Positions 1 through 8,878 of a stretch of 64,000 nt of DNA are shown in pieces. Made by a program: the position numbers and the translations under genes. Under the pieces are notes generated by a model, which had not been told where the DNA came from, made no database searches, and saw only the letters and a program-made list of their open reading frames with translations. Within the stretch, counting starts at the first letter, position 1; each line of letters opens with the position of its first letter. Source of the DNA: Caldifermentibacillus hisashii (GTDB lineage Bacteria > Bacillota > Bacilli > Bacillales > Caldibacillaceae); assembly GCF_027568575.1 (NCBI RefSeq), contig NZ_JANUVP010000003.1; one strand, given 5' to 3'.

Positions 1-202
1 TAAAATCGATTTTTTGCATTTTTTCTAATTCCAGTCTTAGCTTCTCAGTCTCCAGTAAATAATTTTCCTGTTTTAATTTTTCCAACTCAATTTCCTCTTT
101 AACTAATTTTTGTTTAATTGCAGACTGTTTTCGGAGATGTGATGTTACAATTGCGATAATGGGTATTGAAAACATCATAATAGTTGCAATGATATCTTCC
201 AT
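1..202 (-). CDS. small membrane-anchored coiled-coil protein, partial (runs off left edge)
   Basis: An open frame reads leftward from an ATG at 202 and is still open at base 1, giving 67 residues. The start is well supported by AGGAGG eight bases upstream. Residues about 3-20 form a hydrophobic segment (MEDIIATIMMFSIPIIAIVT), followed by a basic turn (HLRKQ) and a long charged, Leu-rich helix that looks like a coiled coil. The layout recalls PspB-type small membrane proteins of envelope-stress operons, but that is only a resemblance; the C-terminus and downstream neighbours lie outside the window. Confidence 0.6.
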   Translation of the reverse strand, partial: MEDIIATIMMFSIPIIAIVTSHLRKQSAIKQKLVKEEIELEKLKQENYLLETEKLRLELEKMQKIDF

Positions 203-476
203 TTCAAGCTCCTCCTATGTATTTCCTTTCTTTTTATTTTACATGAATGATAAGAATAGAGAAATAGTGATTAGAAAGATTTTGACACATAATGGTTGTG
301 CGTCCGTACGTCCCATTGATGACATTTTAGGACATAGTGAATGATAACGGTTCCTAAATAGAATTGGGAAATTGAATTGTTCCTAATCATAATCTGACTC
401 GATTTTTCATAAAATGGACAAGAAGGGGAAACGGGGGGATTCATGTGGCATATCAGATAAAAAAGGGAAAGATCAT

Positions 477-1094
477 ATGGTAAAACAAATCATTATTTAC
501 ATATTGTTATTCTTCGGAGCAGTAATTCAAGGCTTGGCAATGTCTTTATTTTTATTTCCCCATAATATTCCTTCTGGCGGCGGTGCTGGATTAGCGATTC
601 TGCTTAATCATTTTTTTCATTTTCCTTTAGGATTTGCTTTATGGATTGCAAATGCTGTTTTTTTAATTTTTGCCCTGAATTATTTCGGTTTTACTTGGAC
701 TATTAAGACGATTTTATCGGTGGCAACAACTTCATTAACAGTCAGTTATATGACCGAAAATGTGTTTTTGACACATATACATATCGGCCTTGATCTGTTG
801 TTGGGAAGTATTTTTTACGGAATTGGTGTCGGAACTTTGATTCGGGTTGGTTCATCGAGCGGAGGCATGGTCATTCCGTCGTTAATGATTGCGAGAATTA
901 GAAACTGGAATCCAGGGGTGGTCATGTTTTGGATTAATTTGTGTATTTTTCTCCTTACTTCTGTTGTCATTGATTATAAAATCATTCTATTTGCTATTAT
1001 TTGTCAGTTTCTTTCAACACGGGTGATTGATTATATTTATGTATTGGAAGTCCCTAAAATTCCTTCTTTATCCTTGTCATGGAGAAGAAAATAA
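477..1094 (+). CDS. yitE: YitT/YitE family integral membrane protein
   Basis: The protein is almost wholly hydrophobic, with about five or six membrane helices and Gly-rich loops (PSGGGAGLA near residue 33 and RVGSSSGGM near 125) typical of the YitT-type membrane family (DUF161 class). At 205 residues from the ATG at 477 it is shorter than full YitT proteins, which carry an extra C-terminal domain, and is close in size to B. subtilis YitE. The start is uncertain: upstream in-frame codons exist from 414 and the ribosome site is weak. In B. subtilis yitE sits in the same locus as yitB, yitD and yitG, and homologues of those genes follow here. Role unknown; export of a sulfonate or similar compound would be a guess from context. 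Confidence 0.7.
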   Translation: MVKQIIIYILLFFGAVIQGLAMSLFLFPHNIPSGGGAGLAILLNHFFHFPLGFALWIANAVFLIFALNYFGFTWTIKTILSVATTSLTVSYMTENVFLTHIHIGLDLLLGSIFYGIGVGTLIRVGSSSGGMVIPSLMIARIRNWNPGVVMFWINLCIFLLTSVVIDYKIILFAIICQFLSTRVIDYIYVLEVPKIPSLSLSWRRK

Positions 1095-1150
1095 AGGAAA
1101 CTTGGACGTCCTGACCAGTGTGTGTTTCATGACGACAAGTTTCCTTTATT
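1090..1150 (+). terminator. long inverted repeat behind the YitE-like gene
   Basis: Arms of 15 bp (AATAAAGGAAACTTG at 1090-1104 and its exact complement at 1136-1150) surround a loop that itself contains the palindrome GGACGTCC. The left arm starts inside the last codons of the membrane protein gene. It may act as a terminator, although the U-run after it is poor. It abuts repeat family A copy 1. Confidence 0.45.
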
Positions 1151-1151
1151 T

Positions 1152-1262
1152 CATCTTAACGGCAATCAAGAGATTCAACAAAGAAGATAGTTGGAGGACG
1201 GGCTGCCCGTATATATCCAATTGGTTTTAACTAACGATAATCGTGTTCTTCGTTCTTGTCCT
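1152..1262 (-). repeat. structured repeat family A, copy 1 (degenerate)
   Basis: Read on the minus strand this carries the family core (TTAGTTAAAACCAATTGG), then CGGGCAGCCCG and a final GCCGTTAAG element, in the same order as the copy at 49088-49226. It lies between the ends of the converging yitE-like and cysH genes. The 5' hairpin is poorly preserved. Confidence 0.55.
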
Positions 1263-1331
1263 TAGACATAGATTGGTTTCGTCATCTTATTTTATTAAGC
1301 ATTATAAAGTAATACCGATTGATACAGGGTG

Positions 1332-2063
1332 TTAATTCACATGTAGTCCGCATTCGGTTTTTGCCATGCCGGACCATCTTCCTGCACGAAAGTCTTCATT
1401 TTCTTTGATCGGTCTCGTACACGGGGCACAACCAATGCTCGGATAGCCTTGGTCATGGAGTGGATTATATGGAAGGTTATTTAATTCAATGTATGTCATG
1501 ATTTCATCCCAAGTCCAGTGAATGAGCGGGCAAATTTTTATTTTTTTAAATTTGTGGTCTAGATTAATATATTGTGTATTTTTTCTTAATGGGGATTGTT
1601 CGCGTCGAAGTCCGGAAATCCAGGCAACTGAATCTTTTAAAGCCTCTTCAAGCGGAGCAATTTTTCGCAAATAACAACAAAGGTTTGGTTCCCGCGTCCA
1701 TAGTTCGTCACCATACCGATCTTTTTGTTCAAGAGGCGTTAACTTCGGTCGAACCATTTTCACTTGCAATGAAGGATAACGCTTTTTTACTTCTTCAATT
1801 AAATCATATGTTTCTTGAAAATGTAAATCTGTGTCCAAAAAAATGATCTTGGCATCTTTTTTAATTTTGCTGATTAAATCAATCAATACAATTCCTTCAG
1901 CACCGAAACTGCAGGCATAAATAATTTTGTCATTATACTGGGAATATGCCCACTTTAATATTCCAAAATAATCTCTTTCTTCATCCATGATGGCCGTTGC
2001 TTCATCTTCATCCCAATTTTCATATGTCAAAAAATGATTCAATCTAACATTCTCCTTTGCCAT
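1332..2063 (-). CDS. cysH: phosphoadenylylsulfate/adenylylsulfate reductase
   Basis: A 243-residue CysH-family enzyme that reduces activated sulfate (PAPS or APS) to sulfite using thioredoxin. The PP-loop-like SFGAEG segment is at residues 52-57. Cys129-Cys130, the C212-x-x-C215 pair (GCAPC) and the C-terminal ECGLH with Cys238 are all present; the paired cysteines are the mark of the [4Fe-4S]-containing subtype that can use APS, as in Bacillus. It is the last gene of a comA-phosphatase-cysH operon and its start overlaps the phosphatase gene by 20 bp, so translation is probably coupled. In B. subtilis the matching copy is yitB beside yitD, so the sulfite made here may feed sulfolactate synthesis rather than cysteine; that part is inference. 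Confidence 0.92.
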   Translation of the reverse strand: MAKENVRLNHFLTYENWDEDEATAIMDEERDYFGILKWAYSQYNDKIIYACSFGAEGIVLIDLISKIKKDAKIIFLDTDLHFQETYDLIEEVKKRYPSLQVKMVRPKLTPLEQKDRYGDELWTREPNLCCYLRKIAPLEEALKDSVAWISGLRREQSPLRKNTQYINLDHKFKKIKICPLIHWTWDEIMTYIELNNLPYNPLHDQGYPSIGCAPCTRPIKENEDFRAGRWSGMAKTECGLHVN

Positions 2064-2589
2064 TTACTAATATTTGGATTAACATATTATTTTCTACAGT
2101 TAACCTGTTCATTTGCTTGAGGTTGCCAAATTGAACATAGGAAAGCATTGCCCTAATCCAGGAACCGTGTCCAAACACTAATACATGATGATACTTTTTA
2201 TATTTTTCTAAAAAAAGTTTAATTCTTTCTTCCAAGTCTTCAATATTCGTTCTTAAAATTGATTTTTGCGGATCAGCCAACCAGTTTTCACCATCTTGGC
2301 GAAATAAGGTAGCTTTTGTTTTTCCCTCGAATGGGCCGAAATCGAGTTCATCTAGTAGTCCGTCGATTTCCGGTTGGATGCCATATAAGGCTGCTGTCTG
2401 TTGGGTTCGTTGTAATGTACTTGCTAAGGCAATATCGAAGGACGGCTGTTTTTTTAACTTTTCCAAATTCCTTTGAATGGAAGTTATCGTTTCTTCAGTG
2501 ACCGGTAAAAGAGGGATATCTCTTTTCCCTTGTAGTAATTGTTTTTTATTCCATTCGGTTGGCAAGTGACGGACTAAAGATAAAAGCAT
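2044..2589 (-). CDS. histidine phosphatase family protein in the comA operon
   Basis: A 181-residue phosphoglycerate-mutase-like phosphatase. The N-terminal catalytic motif reads RHLPTEWN (His8, with Leu in place of the usual Gly), and the second catalytic His lies in FGHGSWIR near residue 144. The ATG at 2589 has GGAGGGAT in front and follows the comA stop (TAG at 2593-2591) by one base; the 3' end overlaps cysH. In the B. subtilis yit operon and in archaeal coenzyme M synthesis the step after ComA is done by the unrelated phosphatase ComB (YitC). Position suggests that this protein removes the phosphate of 2-phosphosulfolactate instead; that is inference. Confidence 0.82.
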   Translation of the reverse strand: MLLSLVRHLPTEWNKKQLLQGKRDIPLLPVTEETITSIQRNLEKLKKQPSFDIALASTLQRTQQTAALYGIQPEIDGLLDELDFGPFEGKTKATLFRQDGENWLADPQKSILRTNIEDLEERIKLFLEKYKKYHHVLVFGHGSWIRAMLSYVQFGNLKQMNRLTVENNMLIQILVNGKGEC

Positions 2590-2590
2590 C

Positions 2591-3340
2591 CTATCCCTCC
2601 ATAAAAAATGATTCACTGCGAAGACCGCATCGTTCAGCTTCGAGAGCAAGTACATCGGTAAGTTTTATATTCCCTAAATTGACATTCGCACCGAATTCGT
2701 TAATAAAAAACATATGGTGTCTCGGTGTCGGTGCTTCGAAAATAATTTTATTGACATCAATGTCTTTTATTAGTTCATGAATTAAATTGGATTTGATCTC
2801 ACCATTTTTTTCATAAATACCGGATGTCCCGGAATCTCTACCTTCTGTAATACAGTAGGTACTTCCGGCTTCAAGTAATAACTTTATTTCCTGTTTCCAA
2901 TCATCAACAGGCATATCGAATGAATTATCTTTTGAGCCAACCTCAGCCAAGCAATGAAAATCATTTTTTAACATCGAAATTAATTGCAATCGTTCTTCAA
3001 GAGGTATATCTAAAGTCCCTGTCGATATTTCGATCCATTCTATTTCAAATTCGTTTAAAGTCTGAACGTATTCTTTCAGTTTATTCTGATGATAGCATTT
3101 TTCAAAAAATGTCCCTCCGAAGAACGGTTTGACATGATAAGCTTTGTACAAATTTATTTTCTCTTGTAAGCGGGGCGTTACATAGGCCGTACCGATCCCG
3201 ATTTTAGCAAAATCAATATATGGACTATAATCCTCAAGAATCGATTGTAATACGCCAAGTGGAATCCCCAAATCAATGACGGAAGTAATTCCGCATACAC
3301 GATTACCCGTCTTTCTCTTCGGAATAGATAGGAAATTCAT
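2591..3340 (-). CDS. comA: phosphosulfolactate synthase
   Basis: A 249-residue ComA/YitD family TIM-barrel enzyme adding sulfite to phosphoenolpyruvate to give 2-phosphosulfolactate, the precursor of sulfolactate, a known major solute of Bacillus spores. Conserved stretches include IDFAKIGIGTAYVTP, HVKPFFGGTFFE, EVGSKDNS and the acidic-His segment EAPTPRHHMFFI. The ATG at 3340 is preferred over the upstream GTG at 3355 because GTGAGGTG lies seven bases upstream of it. First gene of the comA-phosphatase-cysH operon and divergent from the MFS gene at 3514. Confidence 0.9.
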   Translation of the reverse strand: MNFLSIPKRKTGNRVCGITSVIDLGIPLGVLQSILEDYSPYIDFAKIGIGTAYVTPRLQEKINLYKAYHVKPFFGGTFFEKCYHQNKLKEYVQTLNEFEIEWIEISTGTLDIPLEERLQLISMLKNDFHCLAEVGSKDNSFDMPVDDWKQEIKLLLEAGSTYCITEGRDSGTSGIYEKNGEIKSNLIHELIKDIDVNKIIFEAPTPRHHMFFINEFGANVNLGNIKLTDVLALEAERCGLRSESFFMEG

Positions 3341-3513
3341 ATTTTGACACCTCACTTTTCTAAAGATAATTTATTCAAATTTTAGGCGAATGTTTACACA
3401 TTGGGTGATTTTCTCAAAAATTGGGCAGAGTTATAATGAATCTCTGCTGTATAAATTGGGTGGAAACTTCGAACAATATGTTTGCATTAACTTTAGTGTC
3501 AGGAGGAGTATCC

Positions 3514-4773
3514 TTGTCAAAGCAAAAACATAAGGGATTAACGATAACAGCCATTGGATCGATTCCTTTAATTCTTGTCTTAGGAAATTCAATGTTAATT
3601 CCGATCTTGCCGAAAATGAAATCTGAACTCGATATTAGCCAATTTCAAACAAGTTTAGTTATTACTGCCTTTTCTATTTCAGCAGCGATCATGATTCCGA
3701 TTTTAGGTTATTTATCGGACCGTTTTTCCAGAAAAGCTGTTGTTATCCCGTCGTTAACATTATACGGGTTAGGAGGCTTACTGGCGGGTGCAGCATCTGC
3801 ATGGTTTGATAGCGCCTATACATGGGTGCTCGCAGGAAGAATCATGCAAGGGATTGGTGCAGCCGGGACAACTTCCATGGCAATGGCTTTGGCGGGAGAT
3901 TTATTTAAAGGCGGGGAACAAAGTAAAGTTTTAGGACTTGTTGAAGCTTCAAACGGGTTTGGAAAAGTAATTAGTCCGATTATCGGTTCTTTACTCGCCT
4001 TAATCGTTTGGTATGCGGCCTTTTTTGCATTTCCCCTTTTTTGTCTGATCTCGATCTTATTAACCATCTTTTTTATTAAGGAAAAGAAAAAAAAGGCTGA
4101 ACCTCCACCAGTTGGTCAGTATGTAAAAGGATTGGTTTCAGTTTTTAAATCAGAAGGAAGGTGGTTGTCTGTTGCCTATTTAACCGGGGCGACATGTCTA
4201 TTTACTTTATTCGGTATCCTTTTTTACATATCTGATGTGTTGGAGAAGGATTACAAAATTGATGGTGTTTTAAAGGGCGGGATTTTGGCAGTTCCTCTTT
4301 TGTTCATGACAACAACTTCCTATATTACCGGAACCAAAATAGGAAAGAACATGAAACTCATGAAAAAACTTATTGTAATTGGACTTTTGCTCATGACAAT
4401 TTCATTTGCATCGCTTGTATTTTTTAAACAATTGATTCCGTTTTTTGCGGTTTTAGTTGTGAGTAGTGTCGGGACAGGCTTGGCTCTTCCTTGTATTAAC
4501 AGTTTTATCACCGGCAGTGTCTCTACCGAAAAACGCGGGTTTGTCACGTCCATTTATGGCTCCGTTCGATTTTTAGGTGTTGCCATAGGTCCGCCGATCT
4601 ATAGTACATTAATGGATTGGTCAAGGACCGGTATGTTTTTGACCACTGCAGGATTAACACTGTTTGTTTGTCTGCTAAGTCTATTCTTTATTAAGGTTGG
4701 CAAGAAAGAGGAAGGACAGAATAAAAATAAAGCAAATGAAGATAGTTTATTTGAAAAATTGCAATATACGTAA
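3514..4773 (+). CDS. MFS transporter (YitG-like exporter)
   Basis: A 419-residue major facilitator with about 12 membrane helices in two halves split by a charged loop (KEKKKKAEPPP near residue 190). The loop 2-3 signature GYLSDRFSRK near residue 67 is the classic MFS motif A. The TTG at 3514 is chosen because AGGAGG sits seven bases upstream; the frame is open further up but lacks a ribosome site. It belongs to the drug:H+ antiporter-like group. In B. subtilis the MFS gene yitG lies in the yit cluster, so this may be its counterpart, divergent from comA; cargo unknown. Confidence 0.85.
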   Translation: MSKQKHKGLTITAIGSIPLILVLGNSMLIPILPKMKSELDISQFQTSLVITAFSISAAIMIPILGYLSDRFSRKAVVIPSLTLYGLGGLLAGAASAWFDSAYTWVLAGRIMQGIGAAGTTSMAMALAGDLFKGGEQSKVLGLVEASNGFGKVISPIIGSLLALIVWYAAFFAFPLFCLISILLTIFFIKEKKKKAEPPPVGQYVKGLVSVFKSEGRWLSVAYLTGATCLFTLFGILFYISDVLEKDYKIDGVLKGGILAVPLLFMTTTSYITGTKIGKNMKLMKKLIVIGLLLMTISFASLVFFKQLIPFFAVLVVSSVGTGLALPCINSFITGSVSTEKRGFVTSIYGSVRFLGVAIGPPIYSTLMDWSRTGMFLTTAGLTLFVCLLSLFFIKVGKKEEGQNKNKANEDSLFEKLQYT

Positions 4774-4788
4774 AAGGAGAAGATCATA

Positions 4789-5088
4789 TTGGAAATTTAT
4801 TTTTCACCTGAAGTTATTACACCTCAATTTCAAATTTTAAATGTGGTAAATGGACAAGAGAAGGCACTTGGCAATGTGGCATTACTGTTTGATGAAAAAA
4901 AACTTTATGTATACGGGATATTGGAAGAAGAAGGAGTAAGCGAGAACTTTAAGGATATTGTTTATCCGTACGTAAAAGGGCTGGCTAAGGCGAAACCGGA
5001 TTTAGAAGTGTATTCTTGTCTTTATGTCGGTTGCGAAAAAATCAGCTTAAATGATGCAGAAAATGAAAAAGAAGAAGAGAAAAAATAA
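4789..5088 (+). CDS. hypothetical protein
   Basis: A 99-residue soluble protein starting at TTG behind AAGGAGAAG, 15 bases after the MFS stop, so very probably in the same operon. It has an alternating beta-like pattern (KKLYVYGILEEEG), two cysteines (YSCLYVGCEK near residue 78) and an acidic/basic tail ending EKEEEKK. I do not recognise a family. Co-transcription with the exporter is the only clue to a role. Confidence 0.6.
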   Translation: MEIYFSPEVITPQFQILNVVNGQEKALGNVALLFDEKKLYVYGILEEEGVSENFKDIVYPYVKGLAKAKPDLEVYSCLYVGCEKISLNDAENEKEEEKK

Positions 5089-5160
5089 TGAATGTAATCC
5101 CCGGCAGAAAAGTTTTCTCTGACTTGAGGAAAAGCAAAACCTAAGGATGTGCCAAATATT

Positions 5161-5242
5161 GCTCCCTGTCAAGTAGGCAGTAAAGAAAATTAGGCGACAG
5201 CAGAACCGTATTTGCCGAAAAATCTAATACTTGACAGGAAGC
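5161..5242. repeat. imperfect inverted repeat, possible insertion-sequence remnant
   Basis: GCTCCCTGTCAAGTA at 5161-5175 and TACTTGACAGGAAGC at 5228-5242 are complementary at 14 of 15 positions across 52 bp. The surrounding 250 bp between the hypothetical gene and the LuxR-type regulator has no good reading frame. It looks like the ends of a deleted mobile element, but no transposase residue is legible. Confidence 0.35.
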
Positions 5243-5342
5243 ATATCACAGCATACTTAGACTTCAAACTATTTCCATTATTGATGAGCCAGAAACAATG
5301 ATAGTGAATCAAGGGATGCACCTAAATAAGAAAATCAAGGCA

Positions 5343-6827
5343 TTAGATGAGTCCCTCTCTTATTGCTTTTGCAACAGCTTCCGTCCTGTTTTTTACATTC
5401 ATTTTTTGCATGATGGCGGATACATAATCTCTTACTGTGTACTCACTTAAATGCATTTCAATGGCCGCCTCAAATGTTGACGCCCCCTCAGCTAATAACT
5501 TCAGCACTTCTAATTCTCGAGGTGAAAAATGCCATTTTTTCCCTGATTTCCTTTCCTTATCGTATTTAGCCAAAATTTCACCGGCACTTTGCCCAAACTT
5601 GATAAGGGCCAAAAAAGTATCTTTATCGATTTTGAAATACTGCCATGGACCTTGATCGAGTATAGCAGCCCCTAATAGTTTATTACTTGATGATAAATAA
5701 ACCGGGACAACCACAACAGATTTTAATTCGAATTGATTGATATATTGTTCGGGAAAAATACCTTTTGCATCCCGAATGTAAAGCGGTTGGATATATTTAA
5801 GTCTCCGCCCAAAATTCTCTAAAATTTTTAACTGCTTATGAACTAATGGAAGATTTTGCACATTTTCTGTAATATTTCTAATTGCCTCTTTATCTATATG
5901 ATGTCCGTACAGACCAAGACCTGTTTGTTCGTTTTTATTATAGGAGAAGAGTGCACTGCGTTCGAACGGAAGAAATTCCACAAAACCGCTGGCAATATTT
6001 TGTAGGGCATCGGTATAGGTTTGCGAACCCATTACCTTCTCATTAAACATAATCACCGAGTCTTTCCATTGCTGGGATTGTTTCGCTATTAGTAAACTTT
6101 TTTGACTATCGTTATACATTTTTAGGGTGAAAGTAAGAAAAGGAATCACTTTTGAAATGTCTTCTCTCGGTAAAAAAACGATCAAGGTAACATGATCATA
6201 CGGTATTGGGACTGCCGACAGATTGTTTTTATTTCCTGTAATATAATTATATAAAATTTCTGTTAAATCATAAATTGTATCCGCTTCCAATTTTTCGGCT
6301 GGTAAAGATAAAGATGACGGGTTTTTTGTATAGACCTGAGTCGCAACAAAACAATTATTTATGTTTTCAGCTACAATGATCGAATCAATCGGCAATTGGT
6401 GGGAAGCAACAAGATGATTAATAAAATCTTTTAAACTTGAGTTTTTTTGGTAGGGAAACAAGAAAACTTCTTCACTAATCTTTGTAAAAACATAATGTAT
6501 TGAAAAATGATCATGATGCGTCTTTTTTGCATTTTCTTGAAGGACTTTATGGACAACATTTTCCAGTAATAATAGGATGAATGGATTTGTGTTCATTTTT
6601 GAAGGCAGGTTCGAAATAAAATGATTTAACGGAAATTCAGCATGAATCAGATGTTCAGTCAAAAAACGGAAGGTGTCTTCCATAGCTTCTGCGATATTTT
6701 TATTATTGCGTTTATATTGCTGAATAACCCAGTGCAATTCTTTCTGTATGTCTTCATAATTATCCTTTATTACAGTTAAACCTCTTTGAAATAGTGTATT
6801 CATTTGGTCGTTTAACGTCATAAACAT
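5343..6827 (-). CDS. GAF-like sensor regulator with LuxR/GerE-type HTH
   Basis: About 494 residues. The last 65 form a clear LuxR/GerE DNA-binding domain (FSPRELEVLKLLAEG, then TVRDYVSAIMQKMNVKNR). The segment about 260-420 (ALQNIASGFVEFLPFERSAL ... VVVPVYLSS) looks like a GAF ligand-sensing domain; the N-terminal 250 residues are not recognised. ATG 6827 follows GGAGGGAGG and is preferred to the upstream in-frame codon. There is no receiver domain, so it probably senses a small molecule directly. It is divergent from the exported protein at 7378 and lies upstream of the lipid gene block, either of which could be its target (inference). Confidence 0.8.
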   Translation of the reverse strand: MFMTLNDQMNTLFQRGLTVIKDNYEDIQKELHWVIQQYKRNNKNIAEAMEDTFRFLTEHLIHAEFPLNHFISNLPSKMNTNPFILLLLENVVHKVLQENAKKTHHDHFSIHYVFTKISEEVFLFPYQKNSSLKDFINHLVASHQLPIDSIIVAENINNCFVATQVYTKNPSSLSLPAEKLEADTIYDLTEILYNYITGNKNNLSAVPIPYDHVTLIVFLPREDISKVIPFLTFTLKMYNDSQKSLLIAKQSQQWKDSVIMFNEKVMGSQTYTDALQNIASGFVEFLPFERSALFSYNKNEQTGLGLYGHHIDKEAIRNITENVQNLPLVHKQLKILENFGRRLKYIQPLYIRDAKGIFPEQYINQFELKSVVVVPVYLSSSNKLLGAAILDQGPWQYFKIDKDTFLALIKFGQSAGEILAKYDKERKSGKKWHFSPRELEVLKLLAEGASTFEAAIEMHLSEYTVRDYVSAIMQKMNVKNRTEAVAKAIREGLI

Positions 6828-6845
6828 AACAAAACCTCCCTCCAA

Positions 6846-7377
6846 GTATTGATATTTTTAACATAAAGGAAAAGAATATATGTTTGAATTCATGCATGAT
6901 GACTGGATGTAAAATCGTTAATTACATTTTAGCAAACCTTTTTTAATTTGCAATAAAAAGAAATATTCAATTAATAGAAATATAAAAATGTCAGAAAGCG
7001 AAACAACACTAGAAAATGTCATTCTGTCTGTATTACTTTCACAATCCATTTTGACTACATTTTCCTTACAATGAATTATATTTTATTAATGGAAAAGAAT
7101 GCTTGAAATTTCATATTTATGGTTGAAATTCGTGCGTTCTGGACCAATGTTATTTTTCCGTTCACTGTAATTTGAGTGATGTGTAGATTTTGCACATTCA
7201 ATTCCCCTAAATTTGTCGGGTAGTTTTTTATCATCTTACCAGTTAAAATAATAGAAAAATTGAAATATTTTATACACCAACCTATAGGGAAGGAGGTTTA
7301 CTTATCGTTAAACGAATCATTTGTTTTTCGTCCAATAGTATAGGAATTTCATATTAGTAAAAGGGTGGTGAAAGAAA
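6846..7377. other. 530-bp AT-rich intergenic region between divergent genes
   Basis: No gene is visible. It must hold the promoters for the regulator on the left and the exported protein on the right. Near 7288 there is a perfect ribosome-site-like AAGGAGGT followed by a short open run without a normal start codon (ATC GTT AAA CGA ...), ending at TAG around 7354. I cannot define a promoter with confidence. Confidence 0.4.
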
Positions 7378-8337
7378 ATGAAAATGACAAACAAAATTAT
7401 CCAAGCTTTTATTTTTATGTTTTTATTAGGATTATTTCTCCAAAATTTCTATGGAAAGGAAATTCATGCGGCTGAACCTGCTGCTCAACAACACAGCGGC
7501 GGTTTTGTTGTCTCGTCGGATAAAGTTGAAGGGACCATCGATTTACTTGGAGCCTTATTTGGAAACGTTAACATACCGGATGGGCAAATTGAAGGTTTAA
7601 AAATTACGAAAACATTAAACACCGGTGGATTTGGAAATTTGAAACTGAATATCGAATCGCCCGGACCAATACCTGTTAAAAATCTAAAAGCAAAAACCAT
7701 TGACGGAAAAATGCCTGAGTTTTCTGGTTTATGTAAACCAAGTAAGCTCCTTTGGATTTGTTTGGAAAATGTCCAAATGACGTTAGTTTCTCAGTCTGTT
7801 CAAAATATTTCTATTCCGAATATGAAAGTAAATAGTTGTTTTGAAAGTGAATGTCCAAATTTAAAAAAAATGATGTTACAAGGGACGGATCAACAGGAAC
7901 GACAACAAAAATTGGCAGAAGTAAAAAGTTTACTTGAAGCAAATCCGGATAGTAAGGCGAAGATCGAAGCATTCTTACCGGAAGCCTATAAAATCGAGGA
8001 CATTAAAGGAACCGATGATTTATTTGATTATCTTATCAAATTATTAAAAGGTGAACTGGATCATCCCGCACAGGAAGAGAACAATCAGGATGAAAGCGTT
8101 CATGAGAATCCGGCAGAAAATCAAAATACTACAGAAAACGTTGAAAATCATGCACCTGAAGAACAAAACAATAATGAACCAGTAACACCGGAGCAAGAAG
8201 AAACCCCAAATGACAGCCAGCCGGAAAACCCAAACAACGAGCCAAATAATACCAATAACGGAAATACCGAAAAGAACAATTCATTAATCGAACCGGTAAC
8301 CATGCGGGCGAATCAAAGGAAGCAATTATTAATCTAG
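7378..8337 (+). CDS. exported protein with low-complexity acidic tail, unknown function
   Basis: A 319-residue protein with a clear signal peptide (KMTNK, a hydrophobic core to residue 25, likely cleavage after IHAAEP). Residues 30-160 form a folded-looking region rich in Gly, Ile and Val (DLLGALFGNVNIPDGQIEGL) with four cysteines in two pairs (CKPSKLLWIC and CFESEC), which could form disulphides outside the cell. From about residue 225 the chain is Asn/Glu/Pro-rich and probably disordered, ending in a basic stretch. No sortase motif is seen. The start has AAGGGTGGTG upstream. Not recognised; being divergent from the LuxR-type regulator suggests regulated secretion or a surface role. Confidence 0.65.
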   Translation: MKMTNKIIQAFIFMFLLGLFLQNFYGKEIHAAEPAAQQHSGGFVVSSDKVEGTIDLLGALFGNVNIPDGQIEGLKITKTLNTGGFGNLKLNIESPGPIPVKNLKAKTIDGKMPEFSGLCKPSKLLWICLENVQMTLVSQSVQNISIPNMKVNSCFESECPNLKKMMLQGTDQQERQQKLAEVKSLLEANPDSKAKIEAFLPEAYKIEDIKGTDDLFDYLIKLLKGELDHPAQEENNQDESVHENPAENQNTTENVENHAPEEQNNNEPVTPEQEETPNDSQPENPNNEPNNTNNGNTEKNNSLIEPVTMRANQRKQLLI

Positions 8338-8505
8338 TTTCCTACTTACCGGCAACATCTGGATTACAGAGTAACGTATAATTTTCGGAAAAACCAAATT
8401 GGCCGTTTCTTAACACGACTAAGTACGGAATATGTTTTAAACAGAAAAAACTATAATATGTAGACAACACAAAATTTTGTGAAATCAAATAAGGAGTGGA
8501 TTCAG

Positions 8506-8844
8506 ATGGCAGAAGTAAAAGAACTCATTCAAAAATTGGAAACAGCGGTAAAAGCTGATCCGAATTTCTTGGGAGGAAGAGATGCTGTTTATCAATTTCA
8601 ATTTCATGATGACAATTCCGTCTATCAACTAATTATCCATGGGGCAGATGGCAAAATAGTTGAAGGAGAGCAAGAAGCAGCTAATTGCACCATGATTTTT
8701 CTAAAAGAAGACTTTGAAAAGGCAACAGAAGGAAAATTAAATGGAACCGAAGCATTTATGAACGGAAGGTTAAAAATTAAAGGGGATAAAGGGCTGGCCT
8801 TAAAATTACAAACTTATTTATCCTCATTAAAAACAGCAAAATAG
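8506..8844 (+). CDS. SCP2 sterol-carrier domain protein (first copy)
   Basis: A 112-residue stand-alone SCP2 domain: hydrophobic lipid pocket protein of the sterol carrier type. The pattern YQFQFHDDNSVYQLIIHGADGK followed by CTMIFLKEDFEKATEGKLNG and FMNGRLKIKGDKGLALKLQ is typical. ATG 8506 is preferred over the GTG at 8479 because AAGGAG lies nine bases before it. First gene of the lipid block, 35 bp ahead of an acyl-CoA dehydrogenase; a second SCP2 closes the same run at 14202. It likely presents a hydrophobic acyl or acyl-CoA substrate to the enzymes encoded next to it (inference). Confidence 0.88.
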   Translation: MAEVKELIQKLETAVKADPNFLGGRDAVYQFQFHDDNSVYQLIIHGADGKIVEGEQEAANCTMIFLKEDFEKATEGKLNGTEAFMNGRLKIKGDKGLALKLQTYLSSLKTAK

Positions 8845-8878
8845 AAAGAAGATGAACGAAACGAGGAGGAACGTCTAG

